DNA of 64,000 nt, from NCBI GenBank assembly GCA_024803745.1, contig JANJXV010000161.1, positions 1,872,001-1,936,000 of the forward strand. The letters run 5' to 3'. The notes beneath the pieces are model-generated. The model had not been told where the DNA came from. It saw nothing but the letters and a program-made list of their open reading frames with translations, and searched no databases. The translations under genes and the position numbers were made by a program. The stretch comes from Megascapheus bottae. Lineage: Eukaryota > Chordata > Mammalia > Rodentia > Geomyidae. This document shows positions 62,901 through 64,000 of this stretch, in pieces; position 1 is the stretch's first letter, and each line of letters opens with the position of its first letter.

Positions 62901-63732
62901 ACAAATCAGAGAAAGGCTGGATAAGTGGGACTGCATTAAACTGCAGAGCTTTTGTATGGCAACGGATATAGCTAGTAAACTAATCAGGAAGCCTACAGAG
63001 TGGGAGAAGATCTTCACCACCCAAACAACGGAACAAGGCCTCATATCTAAAATATATCAACAACTCAAAAAATTGAATCACTCCAAAACTAACCTCCAAA
63101 GTAACACCCATCCCATTACAAAATGGGCCAAAGACTTAAAGAGTGTCTTCTCTGAAGAAGAAACAAAAATGGCCTATAGACACATGAAGAAATGCTCAAC
63201 ATCTCTGGTCATAAAAGAAATGCAAATCAAAACAAGTCTAAGATTCCACCTAACTCCAGTTAGAATGGCCAGGATCAGGAAAACGAATGACAACAGAAGC
63301 TGGAGGGGATGTGGTCAGGAGGGATCACTACTACACTGTTGGTGGGAGTGCAAACTCGTTCAACCACTATGGAAAGCAGTGCGGCAGTGCCTCAAAACGC
63401 TAAACATACCACTCCCCTATGACCCAGCAATTCCAGTACTTGGCATTTACCCAACAATCCAGAAACAAGGGCATACTAAACCCACTAGCACAACAATGTT
63501 CATTGCAGCACTATTCACCATAGCAAAGATATGGAACCAACCCAGATGTCAATCAGTTGATGAGTGGATCAACAAGTTGTGGTATTTGTACACAATGGAA
63601 TTCTATGCTGCTGTCAGAAAGAATGACATCGCCCCATTTGTTAGGAAATGGAAAGACTTAGAACAAATCATATTAAGCCAGACTCAAAGGAACTTAGGCT
63701 CAGTGGTTTCCCTCATTCGTCATAATCAGTAG
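59919..63732 (+). pseudogene. L1-ORF2: L1 ORF2 pseudogene with 684-codon open reverse transcriptase region (U8)
   Basis: Start 59919. A 2-base loss near 59959 precedes the endonuclease frame 59963 to 60574. That frame goes wrong near 60400, where GAG-AAACC lost two bases, so the SKIDH and SDH blocks lie in another frame (60339 to 60668). A loss of about 16 bases near 60656 removes the segment that held the TGA in U2, U5 and U6. The linker to N-terminal frame is 60941 to 61420, then the shared TGA. An eight-A run keeps 61499 to 61681 in frame. The core to C-terminus frame 61678 to 63732 is open, with FADD at 61993 to 62004. Three codons (SEV or equivalent) are missing near 63676, and the first Cys of CX3CX7HX4C is Ser (AGC near 63298). 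Confidence 0.92.
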
Positions 63733-64000
63733 AAACCTTGGGCTCTACTAGCAGAGATTGGCAATAGAGCAAAAGGCCATATATAAGGCCATATAATGTG
63801 AAGCTAATTGAAAGGACCTCCAGGATATTGACACAAAAGCCATATAATGAATGATCGTTGTCCTTAATGTACTATGTTGTCTCTCATCTCGCTTGCTGTC
63901 CATTGGTTATCCCATATTGGTATAGTATCTCACTTTGTTATCTGATATATTGAATTTATTTGTATTTGGATATTTGAAATTTGATAGGGAAGGGGGGAAA

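Larger units (their letters stand above)
1..64000 (+). repeat. Tandem macrosatellite array, unit about 7.42 kb, nine copies
   Basis: The whole window is one head-to-tail array. The ORF1 start codon of the embedded LINE-1 recurs at 6723, 14145, 21577, 29001, 36413, 43834, 51283 and 58687, giving steps of 7422, 7432, 7424, 7412, 7421, 7449 and 7404 bp. All other landmarks (ORF2 stop, A-rich tail, two SINEs, GAT tract) recur with the same steps and orientation. Copies differ by scattered substitutions and short indels only. Neither edge of the array lies in the window. The LINE-1 sits at the same place in every unit, so it was inserted before amplification and was multiplied as part of the unit, not by nine independent insertions. 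Closest known structural analogues are mammalian macrosatellites such as D4Z4 and DXZ4, with which no sequence relation is claimed. Confidence 0.97.
58687..64000 (+). mobile_element. LINE-1 copy in U8, 3' end outside window
   Basis: Starts at ORF1 and is cut by the window edge in the guanine-rich part of the 3' UTR (63733 onward). ORF1 resembles U4. The endonuclease has the HIVGQ allele of U2, U5 and U6 but lacks their TGA. The TTCTTGAAAGAAT linker version is shared with U1, and the GTGRNF variant with U7. This copy is therefore a mosaic of the lineages seen elsewhere. It also has more private indels than any other copy. Confidence 0.95.

Noticed and set aside
1..64000. Bacterial mobile system, CRISPR array or retron suggested by reverse transcriptase plus direct repeats
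   Set aside because: The reverse transcriptase is unmistakably mammalian L1 ORF2. The repeats are 7.4 kb long with no spacer-repeat pattern, and SINEs, A-rich tails and AATAAA show a mammalian genome.
1..64000. The periodicity as a pure assembly artefact
   Set aside because: Units carry many private substitutions and indels in a consistent order, so they are not one read copied repeatedly. An error in the 29.7-kb order is still possible and is listed as a check.

Overview
The window is mammalian, almost certainly rodent, nuclear DNA made entirely of a head-to-tail tandem repeat of about 7.42 kb. There is no host single-copy gene, no bacterial-type gene, no tRNA or rRNA gene and no CRISPR array. 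I call the nine unit copies U0 to U8. U0 is cut by the left edge and U8 by the right edge. Full units start, by convention, at the ORF1 start codon of the LINE-1 they carry: 6723, 14145, 21577, 29001, 36413, 43834, 51283 and 58687. The spacing is 7404 to 7449 bp. The organism guess rests on two SINE copies per unit. Each is dimeric, with an ID-like tRNA-Ala-derived left monomer and a second unrelated right monomer. This matches my recollection of the IDL-Geo family, restricted to Geomyoidea (kangaroo rats, pocket mice, pocket gophers). That is family knowledge recalled, not searched.

Each unit has the same order. It starts with a plus-strand LINE-1 of about 5.5 kb: ORF1, a 48-base inter-ORF gap, ORF2, a 3' UTR with a guanine-rich tract, and an A-rich tail with AATAAA. 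About 630 bp of unrecognised spacer follows, then a SINE on the minus strand. About 250 bp with a (GAT)n microsatellite comes next, then a second SINE of the same family on the plus strand. About 660 bp of unrecognised sequence then leads into the next ORF1, and it may include the LINE-1 5' UTR.

The LINE-1 was already dead when it was amplified, because the copies share a set of lesions. ORF1 is frameshifted between the coiled coil and the RNA-binding domain, and nearly all copies have a stop near the ORF1 end. ORF2 has a TGA at codon 40, a frameshift in the endonuclease, a conserved-Asp to Glu change in the endonuclease GDFN motif, a TGA before the reverse transcriptase core and a frameshift at the reverse transcriptase core. 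Later private mutations broke some copies further. In U3, U5, U7 and U8 the reverse transcriptase to C-terminal part is still one open frame of 684 to 687 codons.

The most interesting structure is a second level of order. Diagnostic variants and microsatellite lengths repeat every four units: U0 with U4, U1 with U5 (spacers only), U2 with U6, U3 with U7, and U4 with U8 in ORF1. The offset is about 29.69 kb, and its small changes along the window are mostly accounted for by indels I can see. The LINE-1 bodies of U1 versus U5, and of U8, break the pattern and look like products of gene conversion or unequal exchange. The window therefore looks like a young, actively homogenising LINE-1-containing macrosatellite with higher-order repeats.
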